From positions 6,730 through 70,729 of the forward strand of contig CAWKEY010000068.1 of the NCBI GenBank assembly GCA_963848675.1: a stretch of DNA of 64,000 nucleotides, written 5' to 3'. Positions within the stretch are counted from its first letter, which is position 1. Every line of letters begins with the position of its first letter. Shown piece by piece: positions 7,245 to 16,872 of the stretch. A program made the translations under genes and the position numbers. A model generated the notes under the pieces. That model did not search any database and was not told where the DNA came from. It saw only the letters and a list, made by a program, of their open reading frames with translations. The stretch comes from CAWKEY01 sp963848675. GTDB taxonomy: Bacteria > Pseudomonadota > Gammaproteobacteria > Methylococcales > Methylomonadaceae.

Positions 7245-10199
7245 ATGCGTCCCCGCTTATTTCTGGCTTTTTTACCTACACTCTTTAGCTCTGTTAGCGT
7301 TGCTAATGAAGCGGCCTGGAATTGCCAGCAAAGCAAAGACGGCAAGGAGTGGGTGTGTGTTGGCGAAGAAAAAGCTGGGGCCAAAAGCGAAGAGGCTGTA
7401 GCGCCCGTCACATCCGCGCCGGGTAAAGCAGCCGAGCCGGTCATTACCGAATCGATGCCCGCGACAGAACCGGCGCCGGCCGATGTTGATAAAGACACAA
7501 CACCGGCTGCAGCAGAACCTGTTGAAGTGGCTGAGCCGGTCACTCCTGAAGTGCCTGAACGCAGCCAGGAAGAGCCAGCTGAGCCGGCAATAGCAGTCAA
7601 GCCGGATAAAAAGCAGCCTATCTACGTTGCTCAGCCGGTAATACATGAGGCCGGGAAGCCCATGCCGGTTGATATGCAACAGCATAGACCGGAAGCCGTT
7701 GCTGATAATAAACAGGGCCCCGGCTGGGCCTGTGATGCCGGCAGCGAAGACCAAAACTGGGATTGTAATCTGGTGGGCGCCGACCCCAAAGGGGAGGCGC
7801 GCATTGTGGCTAGCGACGAGGTTAAGCCGAGCTTGCTGGATCCGGCGTTTGATCTTAAACAGGAAAAAACCTTCAGCGCTTTGCAATCGCAGTTGGCCTA
7901 TGATCCCTGGCAGAACTGCACCATACAAATGGGTGCGCCTGCAGGCTTTGTCTCGCAAAAAGACTTAAGAGCAAGCTCGCCGCTGGATGTTAAGTCTGAT
8001 TATTCAGAATTGTATGATGCGGAAATCAGCAGTCATTTTGGTAATGTGGAGATGAAACGCGCCGATCAGCATGCCTTGACTGACAAGGCCAATTACGACA
8101 CGGTTTCCGAAACCCTGGATATGCAGGGTCATGTCTTTTACAGTGATGATGATCTGGCCTTGTACAGCGATTCCGCCTTGCTCAAATTGCAATCCGATCA
8201 GGCCCGGCTCCGGGAAACGATGTTTATTTCGCCGAGTACCCCGCTCAGGGGCCGAGCCAAGGTGGTGTATCGTGATAACAAGGATTTGTCGCGCTATAAG
8301 GATGTAGCGTATACCAGCTGCCGTCCAGGCAATCAGGACTGGGTGATTCATGCCTCCGACCTGAAATTGAATAAAGTCACCGGGCAAGGCTCCGCAAAAA
8401 ATACCTGGCTCGAGTTTAAAGGTGTGCCGGTGTTTTACTCGCCTTATCTTTCATTTCCCATGGATGACAGAAGATTATCGGGATTTCTGGCGCCTTCTTT
8501 TGGCAGAACGCAACGCTCCGGTTTCGATTTTTCAGTTCCTTATTACTGGAATATCGCGCCTAACTATGACGCCACTTTTAAGCCGCGTTATCTGACTAAA
8601 AGAGGCATACTGCTGGGCGGTAATTTCCGTTATTTGACGGAAAAATCCACTGGCAAGTTTGCCGGCGAGTATCTACCCAACGATGATTTGCTAAACAAGG
8701 CACGCTTCCTGGGCGGCATACAAAACACCACACTGTTCACGCCCAACATCAGCTCAAATCTGGATTTGAACTATGTCTCCGACAAGGATTATTTCAATGA
8801 TCTGGGTAATGCCCTGAACATCAACCGCAACAGTTTCCTGAGAAGCACGGCTGATCTGAACTATGCTAACGAGGGTGTTGCGTTTGGCAGCCGGGTCGAG
8901 AATTATCAGACCATTGATAAATCGATCCAGCCCGAAAACCGGCCTTATCGAAAGCTGCCCCAGGTGACTTTGAATCTGAATCGAGCCTTCACTTTCCTGC
9001 CGCTGGAAACGGCCATGGAAAATGAGTACGTGTATTTTCAGCATGATGATTTTAACTACCAGGATCAATCTGGAGTGAACATAGTCAACGCCCAGCGCTT
9101 CAATACCAAGCCGTCGATCAGCATGCCCTGGTCATCGCCCGGCGCATTTGTAAAACCCAAGGTATCCCTGCAGCACACGCAATATTTGTTTAATAATCAG
9201 AATGCAGTGTTACTAAATACAGGTGCTGTCAGCGCGGGAGATTCGGATACTATTTCCAGAACCTTGCCGATCGCCTCCCTCGACAGCGGCATGTATTTTG
9301 AAAAAGCCTTCGATTTGGCCGGCAGCGCCTTTACGCATACCCTGGAGCCGCGCCTGTTTTATCTCTTTATCCCCAAGACGGATCAAAAAAATATCCCGCT
9401 GTTCGATACCTCGCTGTTTGACTTTAACTACAGCAGCCTGTTTCGCGAAAACCGCTTTAGCGGCTCCGACAGAACGCAGGATGCCAACCAAATAACCGCG
9501 GCCGTGACTTCTCGTCTGGTTGATCCGGAAACCGGCAGAGACAGATTAAAGCTCAATATCGGTCAAATTTTCTATTTTAAGGATAGAGAAGTGACCTTGT
9601 GTGGTGATTACTACTCACCTGTGTGTACGGGGGGGCAGTTCAGCCAGGTGGAAACCAACAGTCTGTCGAATTTGGTGGCTGATTTGAGCACCGAAGTGAA
9701 CGAGCATGTAGCGCTGGACACGGGTTTGCAATGGGATTATAAGGAAAGCGATATTGCCAGATATGAGGCTACCGTGCATTTGAAAAATGGCCCCGACCAG
9801 CTGCTTAATCTCGGCTATCGTTACCGGAAAAATATTCTCTATCCGGATAGGTCGCGTGACATTATCCAGAGCGATATTTCATTTCAGTGGCCGGTTTACG
9901 ACGACTGGTATGCCGTGGGCCGCTGGCAGTATTCCTTGCTCAACAATTCAACTACGGAAAGTTTTTTCGGTCTTGAAAAAGAAAGCTGTTGCTGGCGTTT
10001 TCGTGTGATTGGGCGGCGCTGGGTGAATAATGTCAATGTCAATAATGCCTTCAACACTATCAACGCTGTCCAGCCCGTGGGTGACAGTCAAACCGGCGTA
10101 TTCTTCCAGGTTGAACTCAAAGGCCTGACTGGCATTGGTGAAAAACTCGACGAATTCTTTGAACAAAATATTTATGGTTATCGTAAACCTCTAAAATAA
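7245..10199 (+). CDS. lptD: LPS assembly outer-membrane protein LptD
   Basis: 984 residues, longer than typical (about 780-920). After a signal peptide there are two W-x-C motifs (WNCQQSKDGKEWVC near 23-36 and WACDAGSEDQNWDC near 161-174). They are separated by a roughly 120-residue Pro/Glu/Ala-rich spacer. Next come an OstA/LptA-like jellyroll (about 240-380) and a long beta-barrel. The adjacent cysteine pair ESCCWRF near the C-terminus matches the paired cysteines that form inter-domain disulfides in LptD. It inserts LPS into the outer leaflet with LptE. surA follows after 13 nt, the usual pairing with its periplasmic chaperone. Confidence 0.94.
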   Translation: MRPRLFLAFLPTLFSSVSVANEAAWNCQQSKDGKEWVCVGEEKAGAKSEEAVAPVTSAPGKAAEPVITESMPATEPAPADVDKDTTPAAAEPVEVAEPVTPEVPERSQEEPAEPAIAVKPDKKQPIYVAQPVIHEAGKPMPVDMQQHRPEAVADNKQGPGWACDAGSEDQNWDCNLVGADPKGEARIVASDEVKPSLLDPAFDLKQEKTFSALQSQLAYDPWQNCTIQMGAPAGFVSQKDLRASSPLDVKSDYSELYDAEISSHFGNVEMKRADQHALTDKANYDTVSETLDMQGHVFYSDDDLALYSDSALLKLQSDQARLRETMFISPSTPLRGRAKVVYRDNKDLSRYKDVAYTSCRPGNQDWVIHASDLKLNKVTGQGSAKNTWLEFKGVPVFYSPYLSFPMDDRRLSGFLAPSFGRTQRSGFDFSVPYYWNIAPNYDATFKPRYLTKRGILLGGNFRYLTEKSTGKFAGEYLPNDDLLNKARFLGGIQNTTLFTPNISSNLDLNYVSDKDYFNDLGNALNINRNSFLRSTADLNYANEGVAFGSRVENYQTIDKSIQPENRPYRKLPQVTLNLNRAFTFLPLETAMENEYVYFQHDDFNYQDQSGVNIVNAQRFNTKPSISMPWSSPGAFVKPKVSLQHTQYLFNNQNAVLLNTGAVSAGDSDTISRTLPIASLDSGMYFEKAFDLAGSAFTHTLEPRLFYLFIPKTDQKNIPLFDTSLFDFNYSSLFRENRFSGSDRTQDANQITAAVTSRLVDPETGRDRLKLNIGQIFYFKDREVTLCGDYYSPVCTGGQFSQVETNSLSNLVADLSTEVNEHVALDTGLQWDYKESDIARYEATVHLKNGPDQLLNLGYRYRKNILYPDRSRDIIQSDISFQWPVYDDWYAVGRWQYSLLNNSTTESFFGLEKESCCWRFRVIGRRWVNNVNVNNAFNTINAVQPVGDSQTGVFFQVELKGLTGIGEKLDEFFEQNIYGYRKPLK

Positions 10200-10212
10200 T
10201 GCATCAAACAAC

Positions 10213-11502
10213 ATGAAAAGATTGATTGTGTCAGCCCTGTTTTGTAGTTTATTTTTTAATAGTCTGCCAGGGTACGCAGAAAAGCTGGATAAAATTGTCG
10301 CCATTGTTGAAGATGACGTTATTCTCGACCGTGAACTGAACCAGGAAGTGGCGGCCGTGGTGCAGAGAATGCAGGCCAGTAATACCCAATTACCGCCTTC
10401 CTACATCCTGCGCAAACAGGTACTGGAAAGAATGATTGTCGATAAATTGCAACGCCAAATGGCAGAAAAAGCAGGGATCAGCGTGACCGAGGAAATGCTG
10501 AACAGTTCGGTAACCGATATCGCCTCAAGGAACAATATGAGCGTGCAGCAATTCAAGGCAGAATTGGAAAGACAAGGCATTAGTTATCAAAGTTTTTTGG
10601 GCAATATCCGCAATGAAATCATTGTTAACCAATTGCGCGGCCGGGAGATAGGCGGGCGCATTAAAGTTACCGACAGAGAAGTCGAACACTACCTTGAAAC
10701 CCAGGATAAAATCGGCACCGAAGCTATCCAGTATCATTTAGGGCATATACTCATTGCTGTTCAAGAGGCGGCATCGTCGGCCGAAATCCAAAAAGCCCAA
10801 AAAAGAGCCGATGATATTGTCAATAAATTACGCGAGGGTCAGGATTTTACCCAAATGGCAATGAGTCTTTCCGATAGCGATACGGCACTCAAAGGTGGTG
10901 ATCTGGGCTGGCGTAACTTGAGCGAGATACCCACGCTGTTTGTTGAGCAGGCCGAAAATTTGCCACAGGGCGAAATCGCTGGTCCCATACGCAGCCCCAG
11001 CGGGTTCCACATCATCAAGATGCTGGGGAAAAAAGGCGCTGATCAGCAGCACACGATTACCAAAACCAAAGTGCGGCATATTTTGATTAAGACCAATGAG
11101 TTGATCGATGATGCCGAGGCAAAAAAGCGTCTACTCGCCTTAAAGGAGCGCATCGCCAATGGTGAAGATTTTGCCGCCCTGGCGCGTACTCATTCCGATG
11201 ATAAAGGCTCGGCGTTAAAAGGCGGCAGCCTGGACTGGGTCGGGCCCGGGGATCTGGTTAAACCGTTTGAAGAAACCATGGGCAGTTTGGCCATCAATCA
11301 AATCAGCGAGCCGGTGCAAACCCAGTTCGGATGGCATCTGATTCAGGTTCAGGAACGAGAAAACAAGGACAATAGTGATGAATTTAAGAAAAATCAGGTC
11401 AGGGACGCCATCCGCAAACGCAAAATAGAAGAAGAAACAGAACTGTGGATGCGCCGCTTGCGTGATGAAGCTTTCGTGGAAATTTATCAGGATAGACTCT
11501 GA
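10213..11502 (+). CDS. surA: Periplasmic chaperone/peptidyl-prolyl isomerase SurA
   Basis: 429 residues: a signal peptide ending near YAEKLD, a SurA N-terminal helical domain (about 25-165, starting DKIVAIVEDDVIL), then two parvulin domains at about 170-275 and 285-390, each with GHILI/RHILI openings and a GGDLGW/GGSLDW motif. The protein assists outer-membrane protein folding, and LptD is a known strongly dependent client. It sits directly downstream of lptD and is likely co-transcribed. pdxA and ksgA, which often follow, are absent here and are replaced by a DbpA-domain gene. Confidence 0.95.
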   Translation: MKRLIVSALFCSLFFNSLPGYAEKLDKIVAIVEDDVILDRELNQEVAAVVQRMQASNTQLPPSYILRKQVLERMIVDKLQRQMAEKAGISVTEEMLNSSVTDIASRNNMSVQQFKAELERQGISYQSFLGNIRNEIIVNQLRGREIGGRIKVTDREVEHYLETQDKIGTEAIQYHLGHILIAVQEAASSAEIQKAQKRADDIVNKLREGQDFTQMAMSLSDSDTALKGGDLGWRNLSEIPTLFVEQAENLPQGEIAGPIRSPSGFHIIKMLGKKGADQQHTITKTKVRHILIKTNELIDDAEAKKRLLALKERIANGEDFAALARTHSDDKGSALKGGSLDWVGPGDLVKPFEETMGSLAINQISEPVQTQFGWHLIQVQERENKDNSDEFKKNQVRDAIRKRKIEEETELWMRRLRDEAFVEIYQDRL

Positions 11503-11540
11503 GCGTATGCAGCCATCACTAGATAAAGACTGATAACAGG

Positions 11541-12125
11541 ATGAATAGCAGCAACAATGCAGCCGCGCAGACTAGCAATCGGCTGGAACCGTTAACGGCC
11601 AGATTGCAGCAGATCTTGCAGGGCGAGAATCTGGATGCCCAGCGCGCGATGATTAGCGATGTCGCCGCAGAGCTCGGGGTGGATGATCTGGAGTGTGCCG
11701 CGGCGCTGCTTTATTTAAATCAGTTCGGGAATCATACCGTTCAGGCGCTCCCGGAACAGCAAAAGAGTGCCTCGCCTCCATCCGAAAGCAGTCCGGCCTC
11801 TATTAAAATGGTGCGCTACCGTCTGGAAGTCGGACGCAAGCATCAAGTCACCTTGGAGGCGCTGGTAAAATTGCTGGTTGATGAATCGGGCGTCGATAAA
11901 AACAATATCAATAACGTCAGCATTCATAATCTTCACACGATACTTGAATTGCCCGACGGCATGCCGCCGGATATCTTTTTGCATCTAAAGTCGGTAGAAA
12001 TCAACCAGCAAAAACTGCACATCAAAAGGCTAAAGGCACACCCGCATAAAAAGCGCGGCAATCACAATTTCCGCCGTGGACGCACGAACAATCCTCAGCC
12101 CGGTCAAGAGCTGACTGCCAGTTAG
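11541..12125 (+). CDS. Stand-alone DbpA-type RNA-binding domain protein
   Basis: 194 residues with no helicase motifs. The central section (about 92-168: VRYRLEVGRKHQV, LVDESGVDK, IHNLHTILELPDGMP, IFLHLKSVEI) is the RRM-like DbpA domain usually found at the C-terminus of DEAD-box helicases such as DbpA and CsdA. It is flanked by an N-terminal helical segment (1-65) and a basic Arg/Asn/Lys tail (KAHPHKKRGNHNFRRGRTNN). The domain binds structured RNA, so a ribosome-assembly or RNA-chaperone role is inferred. It starts 38 nt after surA and may belong to the same transcript. Confidence 0.78.
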   Translation: MNSSNNAAAQTSNRLEPLTARLQQILQGENLDAQRAMISDVAAELGVDDLECAAALLYLNQFGNHTVQALPEQQKSASPPSESSPASIKMVRYRLEVGRKHQVTLEALVKLLVDESGVDKNNINNVSIHNLHTILELPDGMPPDIFLHLKSVEINQQKLHIKRLKAHPHKKRGNHNFRRGRTNNPQPGQELTAS

Positions 12126-12294
12126 CGCCTTCCATAGGCCATGAATTCAGCGGCGCCTGAGTTGCGCATGGACGGCTCCGCCTGCGCCCGTTCTGAGAAT
12201 GCGCAGGTAGACTCTTTTCTGGCGTCTACGTACCAGCCCTGCGTAATGAACAAACTCCGATTACCTTTTATAATGACGGCTACTGCATAAGCAC

Positions 12295-13446
12295 ATGACA
12301 ACCATTCAATATATAAACACACAGGAACAACTGGATCAGCTCTGTGAGCGGATCAAGACAGAACCCTGGCTGGCGCTCGACACCGAGTTTTTGCGTGAAA
12401 AAACCTATTACCCCAAGTTCTGCCTCCTGCAAATCGCAACGCCGGAATGGGTGGTCTGTGTCGATCCCTTGGCATTGCCGTCGCTGACTGTGCTTTTTGA
12501 AACGATAGCCAACCCCGCCATCATCAAAGTATTTCATTCCTGCCGGCAGGATATGGAAATCATCTATCAATTGACCGGCTTATTGCCGCAGCCGGTGTTT
12601 GATACCCAAATCGCCGCGCCCTTATTGGGTTTTCAGGAAAATCCGGGCTACGCCATGCTGGTATCCAGTTTGTTGAACATCAACCTAAGCAAGGCGCACA
12701 CCCGGGCTGACTGGAGCAAGCGTCCGTTAAGCGAGGCCGAAATCCAGTATGCGGCGGACGATGTCATTTATTTGTGCAAAATTTACCAGATTATCACACA
12801 AAAATTGACCGAACTCGGACGCGCAGACTGGCTAAACGATGATTTCGCCGAGCTTGCCAATCCCGATTTCTATACCGTCACGCCGGAAAATGCCTGGTTA
12901 AAAATTAAAGGCAAGAACAAACTGACTGGCAAGCAGTTGTCTATCGTGCAGACGCTGGCCAAATGGCGCGAAAAAACCGCGCAGGCTGAAAATCGTCCGA
13001 GAAACTGGCTGCTGCGTGACGAAATGCTGTTTGAGCTGGCCAAGCTGCAACCGGAAACTCAGGCCGAACTGGCCAATGTGCGCGGCATCAATGAGCGCGC
13101 CGTTAGCCGCTACGGCAGAGAATTATGCCAATTGATTAACGCTGCCAAACAACGCGCGCCGTTGCCGCTGCACGAAAAAGGCAAGCCCGGTAAAAAAACC
13201 CAACAGCAAGAAGCCGTGCTCGATATTTTGGCGGCCATTGTCAGAATTAGAGCCGATGAAAATTCGATCAATCCGGTCAGTGTCGCCAGTCGAAAAGAAC
13301 TGGAAATGCTGCTGGATGAAGATCCCGATTGCCTGTTATTGCATGGCTGGCGCCGGAATATGGTGGGCAAAGAGCTGCAAGCCTTGCTCCAGGGTCACCA
13401 TGCACTGATTTTACAGCCGGACAAGGTGAGTATTGAAGCCCGCTAA
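12295..13446 (+). CDS. rnd: Ribonuclease D
   Basis: 383 residues, the normal length for RNase D, a 3'-5' exonuclease in tRNA maturation. The DEDD catalytic residues are visible in LALDTEFLRE (D29, E31), VFHSCRQDMEI and the final YAADDVIYL segment (DEDDy type). An HRDC domain follows at about 208-290 (QLSIVQTLAKWREKTAQ). It lies in the same direction as lptD-surA after a 169-nt gap that holds no gene. Confidence 0.94.
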   Translation: MTTIQYINTQEQLDQLCERIKTEPWLALDTEFLREKTYYPKFCLLQIATPEWVVCVDPLALPSLTVLFETIANPAIIKVFHSCRQDMEIIYQLTGLLPQPVFDTQIAAPLLGFQENPGYAMLVSSLLNINLSKAHTRADWSKRPLSEAEIQYAADDVIYLCKIYQIITQKLTELGRADWLNDDFAELANPDFYTVTPENAWLKIKGKNKLTGKQLSIVQTLAKWREKTAQAENRPRNWLLRDEMLFELAKLQPETQAELANVRGINERAVSRYGRELCQLINAAKQRAPLPLHEKGKPGKKTQQQEAVLDILAAIVRIRADENSINPVSVASRKELEMLLDEDPDCLLLHGWRRNMVGKELQALLQGHHALILQPDKVSIEAR

Positions 13447-13543
13447 GGCGCTCGCCGGTTAACGGCGCCAGAAGCAATGACGACGAAGAACCCGAGTGTT
13501 ATGAGGTCTCAATGCATTGATTTTCTTCATGTCCTTCATGCTG

Positions 13544-15148
13544 TCAATGGCCGCTGCCGGCTTCACTCGAATCCGCCGCTACTTTGCTGACCCAGGGCAT
13601 CAATAGCAGGGACAGCACAAATATCAGCGCCAAGGTATGGAACAGGGTGTTCAATGTCATCACTTCGGCCTCACGCATCAACAATTTGTAAAGCTGTTTC
13701 AGGGCCGCCGATTCCGCATCCGGGAACCCGGCGCTGGACAAGCGCTCTTGCAAACCACTCAATAGCGCTTGTGTCTGCGGCGAGCCGGGCGTCACATGCT
13801 CGCGCAATACCGCATAATGCAGTTTGTTGAGATGTATCATCAAGGTATTCGCCAGGGCCAGACCAATCGCGCCGCCCAGGTTGCGCGTCAGGTTATAAAG
13901 CCCGCTGGCATTCTTGACTTCCTCCGGCGGCAAGGTGCCTAGCGCCAGGGAATTGATCGGCAGGAAACAATACATCAACGAAAAGCCTCGAATCGCCTGC
14001 GGCCAGAAGAATTCCCAGTAGCCGGACTCTTGAGTGAGATTGCCGTTTATCCAGCTACCGAACGCAAAACCGGACAAGCCCAATGCCAGCATCAGCCGCG
14101 AATCGATGCGTTTCACCAAAGGCCCGGCGACAAACGCGGACAATAACTGAAACAGGCCGGTGACCATGATGTACTGGCCGATCTGCAAGCTGTTCAAACC
14201 CTTGACGCTGGCCAGATAGACCGGCATCAATAACATCAGCGTGAACATACCGATGCCGAGTATGAAACTGAATGTGCAGCCGACCGCGAAATTGCGATTG
14301 CGGAAGGCCCACAGATCGACAATGGGATGCTCTATAGTCAGTTCGCGATGGAATAGCGCGACGCCGGACAGCGCCGCAACCACACTGAAAAACACGATCT
14401 CCCGGCTCTCGAACCATTGTTCGCGCACACCCTCTTCCAGCACGAATTGCAGGCTGCCGAGGAAGACCACGATATAAACGATGCCGAGAAAATCGATCTT
14501 GTCGAGCAAACTCCAGTCCGGTTCATCAACCCGCACGAATCGCCAAGTAGCCAAACACACCAGCACACCCGGGAGCAGATTGACCAGAAACAAGGCCTTC
14601 CAGGACAAGGCTTCGGTCAGATAACCGCCCAACACCGGTCCTGCGGTGGGCGCAATCATTACCACCATGCCGACCACGATCACCATGACCGGCTGCAGCC
14701 GCGGCGGAAACAAGGTGTAGATCACCGCGAATACAGTCGGAATCATTGCCCCGCCGAACAAACCCTGAAAGGCACGAAACACCACCATGGACGGCAGATT
14801 CCAAGCGAACACGCAAAACAAACTCATCAAGGTAAAGCCGCCGCAAGACAGCATGAACAGGATACGCGTGGAAAAAGCCCGAGCCAGCCAGCCTGAAAGC
14901 GGAATGATGACGACCTCCGCGACCAGATAGGCGGTCTGTACCCAGGTAATTTCATCCGCGGTCGCCGACAGCCCGGCCTGAATCTGTTCCAGCGAACTGG
15001 CGACGATCTGGATGTCCAGAATCGCCATGAAGATGCCGAACACCATCGCGAAAAAACCTATCCATTGCTCGGTGCTGACTGGCTGATAATCTAGCGTAGC
15101 GTTATCGTTCGCGGCTACTGGCGCTGTTGACTCCGTCGTCATTGCCAT
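13544..15148 (-). CDS. DHA2-family multidrug efflux permease (EmrB-like)
   Basis: 534 residues with about 14 hydrophobic segments, as in the EmrB/QacA drug:proton antiporters. The N-terminal segment WIGFFAMVFGIFMAILDIQIV is the DHA2 motif (LDxTIVNVALP equivalent), and motif C-like GPVLGGYL follows. It begins 6 nt after the adaptor gene on the same strand. Together with the divergent outer-membrane factor it would make a tripartite pump across both membranes. The substrate cannot be told from sequence. Confidence 0.9.
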   Translation of the reverse strand: MAMTTESTAPVAANDNATLDYQPVSTEQWIGFFAMVFGIFMAILDIQIVASSLEQIQAGLSATADEITWVQTAYLVAEVVIIPLSGWLARAFSTRILFMLSCGGFTLMSLFCVFAWNLPSMVVFRAFQGLFGGAMIPTVFAVIYTLFPPRLQPVMVIVVGMVVMIAPTAGPVLGGYLTEALSWKALFLVNLLPGVLVCLATWRFVRVDEPDWSLLDKIDFLGIVYIVVFLGSLQFVLEEGVREQWFESREIVFFSVVAALSGVALFHRELTIEHPIVDLWAFRNRNFAVGCTFSFILGIGMFTLMLLMPVYLASVKGLNSLQIGQYIMVTGLFQLLSAFVAGPLVKRIDSRLMLALGLSGFAFGSWINGNLTQESGYWEFFWPQAIRGFSLMYCFLPINSLALGTLPPEEVKNASGLYNLTRNLGGAIGLALANTLMIHLNKLHYAVLREHVTPGSPQTQALLSGLQERLSSAGFPDAESAALKQLYKLLMREAEVMTLNTLFHTLALIFVLSLLLMPWVSKVAADSSEAGSGH

Positions 15149-15154
15149 GCCTGC

Positions 15155-16180
15155 TTACCGAACCTTGACCTTGATCTCAGTGGAAAGGCCTGGTCTCAGC
15201 CGGCTCAAATCACTGCCGGGCCGGAAAGCGATCTTTACGGATACACGCCGCACGATCTTGGTGAAGTTGCCGGTAGCGTTTTCAGGCGGCAGCAGGCTGA
15301 ATTCCGAACCGGAGGCCGGTGCGAAACTATCCACTACGCCTTCAAAAACCTGATCGGGGTAAGCGTCGATCCGTATCTTCACCGGCTGGCCCGGCTGCAT
15401 CCGGCTGATCTGGGTTTCCTTGAAATTGGCTTCCACGAACAGCCCTTGCGTTGGAATCAGATAACCGAGCGGACTGCCGGGTTTGACCAGTTGTCCGATC
15501 TGCACGCTACGGTTGCCGATAATACCGGCGATGGGCGCCGTGATGCGCGTGTTGGCCAAATTGATGCGTGCCAGTTCCAGGTTGGCCTCGGCAGCTTTAA
15601 TCCGGGCGCGCGTTTCTTCTATTTGGGCATCCAAAGCCGCCAATTGGCTTTCCGCTTCCTGCCGCGCGGAATGCACTTTGTCACGCTGGGCATTGGCCTG
15701 TTTATGTGTGGATTCGGCAGTATCTCGGGTTTGCCCTGAAACCGCACCCTCCGCGGCCAAGTTGTCGAAACGCTTCAAATCCTTCGCGGCCCTTTCCAGA
15801 TCGGCTTCGGAGACGGCGATATTGGCCGCCTCCTGACGAATCTTGGCGCCTTGTGTAAGCTTGCCGGTTTCCAGGGTATGAATGTGCGCGGTCTCTGACA
15901 ACAATTGCGCCGCAGCCTGGGCCACTCGGGCCTGAAAATCGTGATCGTCGATCACCACCAGCAAATCGCCCGGCTTCACCTGCTGGTTATCCTCGAACAA
16001 GACTTCCTTGACGTACCCGCTTTCCCTGGGGCTGATCAAACTGGTGTGCGCCTTCAGATAGGCGTTGTCGGTAGTTTCGAACGGGTGGATCGCCTTCAGC
16101 CAATACACGACACTTGCCGCGATGGCGATCAGCAGAATCAGAACGGTCCCTACGGTTTTTTTGGATGAAGTAAGTGACAT
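15155..16180 (-). CDS. HlyD/EmrA-type membrane fusion protein
   Basis: 341 residues: one N-terminal membrane anchor (about 8-28), a biotinyl-lipoyl hairpin (LISPRESGYVKEVLFEDNQ), a long alpha-helical coiled coil (about 90-190, Ala/Glu/Arg rich), then a beta-barrel domain (IAGIIGNRSVQIGQLVKPG). It links the inner-membrane permease encoded just downstream to an outer-membrane channel. The divergent tetR starts 83 nt away, with a palindrome between the two genes, so repression of this gene by that TetR is likely. Confidence 0.91.
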   Translation of the reverse strand: MSLTSSKKTVGTVLILLIAIAASVVYWLKAIHPFETTDNAYLKAHTSLISPRESGYVKEVLFEDNQQVKPGDLLVVIDDHDFQARVAQAAAQLLSETAHIHTLETGKLTQGAKIRQEAANIAVSEADLERAAKDLKRFDNLAAEGAVSGQTRDTAESTHKQANAQRDKVHSARQEAESQLAALDAQIEETRARIKAAEANLELARINLANTRITAPIAGIIGNRSVQIGQLVKPGSPLGYLIPTQGLFVEANFKETQISRMQPGQPVKIRIDAYPDQVFEGVVDSFAPASGSEFSLLPPENATGNFTKIVRRVSVKIAFRPGSDLSRLRPGLSTEIKVKVR

Positions 16181-16196
16181 AAATTTTTGTTGCCCA

Positions 16197-16216
16197 ACTA
16201 AACTGTGTAGTTTAGT
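16197..16216. promoter_or_regulatory. Palindromic operator between emrA-like gene and tetR
   Basis: ACTAAACT and AGTTTAGT form perfect 8-bp arms around a GTGT centre. It lies 16 nt from the adaptor start and 48 nt from the tetR start. Placement in a divergent regulator/target gap and a 20-bp length fit a TetR-dimer operator. A TATAAT-like stretch (TAGTATAATTAT) overlaps its right edge, consistent with occlusion of a promoter. The assignment to this TetR is inference. Confidence 0.62.
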
Positions 16217-16263
16217 ATAATTATTAAGCTCTTATCAATGCAATCAATTTATTCAACGATGCG

Positions 16264-16872
16264 ATGACCAAACCTCACATTCCCAAACGACAAGCCATAC
16301 TGGAAGCGGCGACGCGCGCCTTCATTGCCCACGGCTACAGCGGCACCAGTATGGAAGCCATCGCCGAGGCAGCGCCGGTTTCCAAACCTACGCTTTACAA
16401 CCATTTCAAAAGCAAACAGGATTTGTTTGGCGCCGTGATCGAGTGTCGATGTGAAGCCTTGCTGGGCACCCTTGCGAGTGTTCAAACCGAACTTAACGAC
16501 CCGGTGGGTGGTTTGCGCGCTATCGCCAGGGCTTTCATCGATCTGGTTTATGCCAACGAAGCCATTCAGTTGTATCGACTGATCATCGCAGAGCAGCAGC
16601 ATTTTCCGGAGCTTGGTGAGCTGATCTACCGTTCCGGCCCTGTACCGGTGTTGCGGCAAATGTCGTCTTACCTCGCCGAGCTGCATGCCCGCGGTATATT
16701 GAGCATTGAGGACCTTGAAACATCGGGCCGATTGTTTCTGGACATGTTAAAAGGCGATCAACATTTCCGCTGCCTGCTCGGTTTACAATCAGGTCTGAGT
16801 GACGCGGAAAAACGCCATTTGATAGACGCCACGGTTGCTTTATTTCTCAAGGGGCATGGATATGAAGTATAA
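16264..16872 (+). CDS. TetR/AcrR-family transcriptional regulator
   Basis: 202 residues with a TetR helix-turn-helix at about 10-57 (AILEAATRAFIAHGYSGTSMEAIAEAA, YNHFKSKQDLF). The C-terminal ligand domain resembles the AefR-like C-terminal family (LYRLIIAEQQHFPELGELIYRSGP). The stop overlaps the start of the outer-membrane factor by 11 nt, so repressor and channel are coupled. It is expected to repress both its own operon and the divergent pump genes via the palindrome at 16197-16216. Confidence 0.9.
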   Translation: MTKPHIPKRQAILEAATRAFIAHGYSGTSMEAIAEAAPVSKPTLYNHFKSKQDLFGAVIECRCEALLGTLASVQTELNDPVGGLRAIARAFIDLVYANEAIQLYRLIIAEQQHFPELGELIYRSGPVPVLRQMSSYLAELHARGILSIEDLETSGRLFLDMLKGDQHFRCLLGLQSGLSDAEKRHLIDATVALFLKGHGYEV

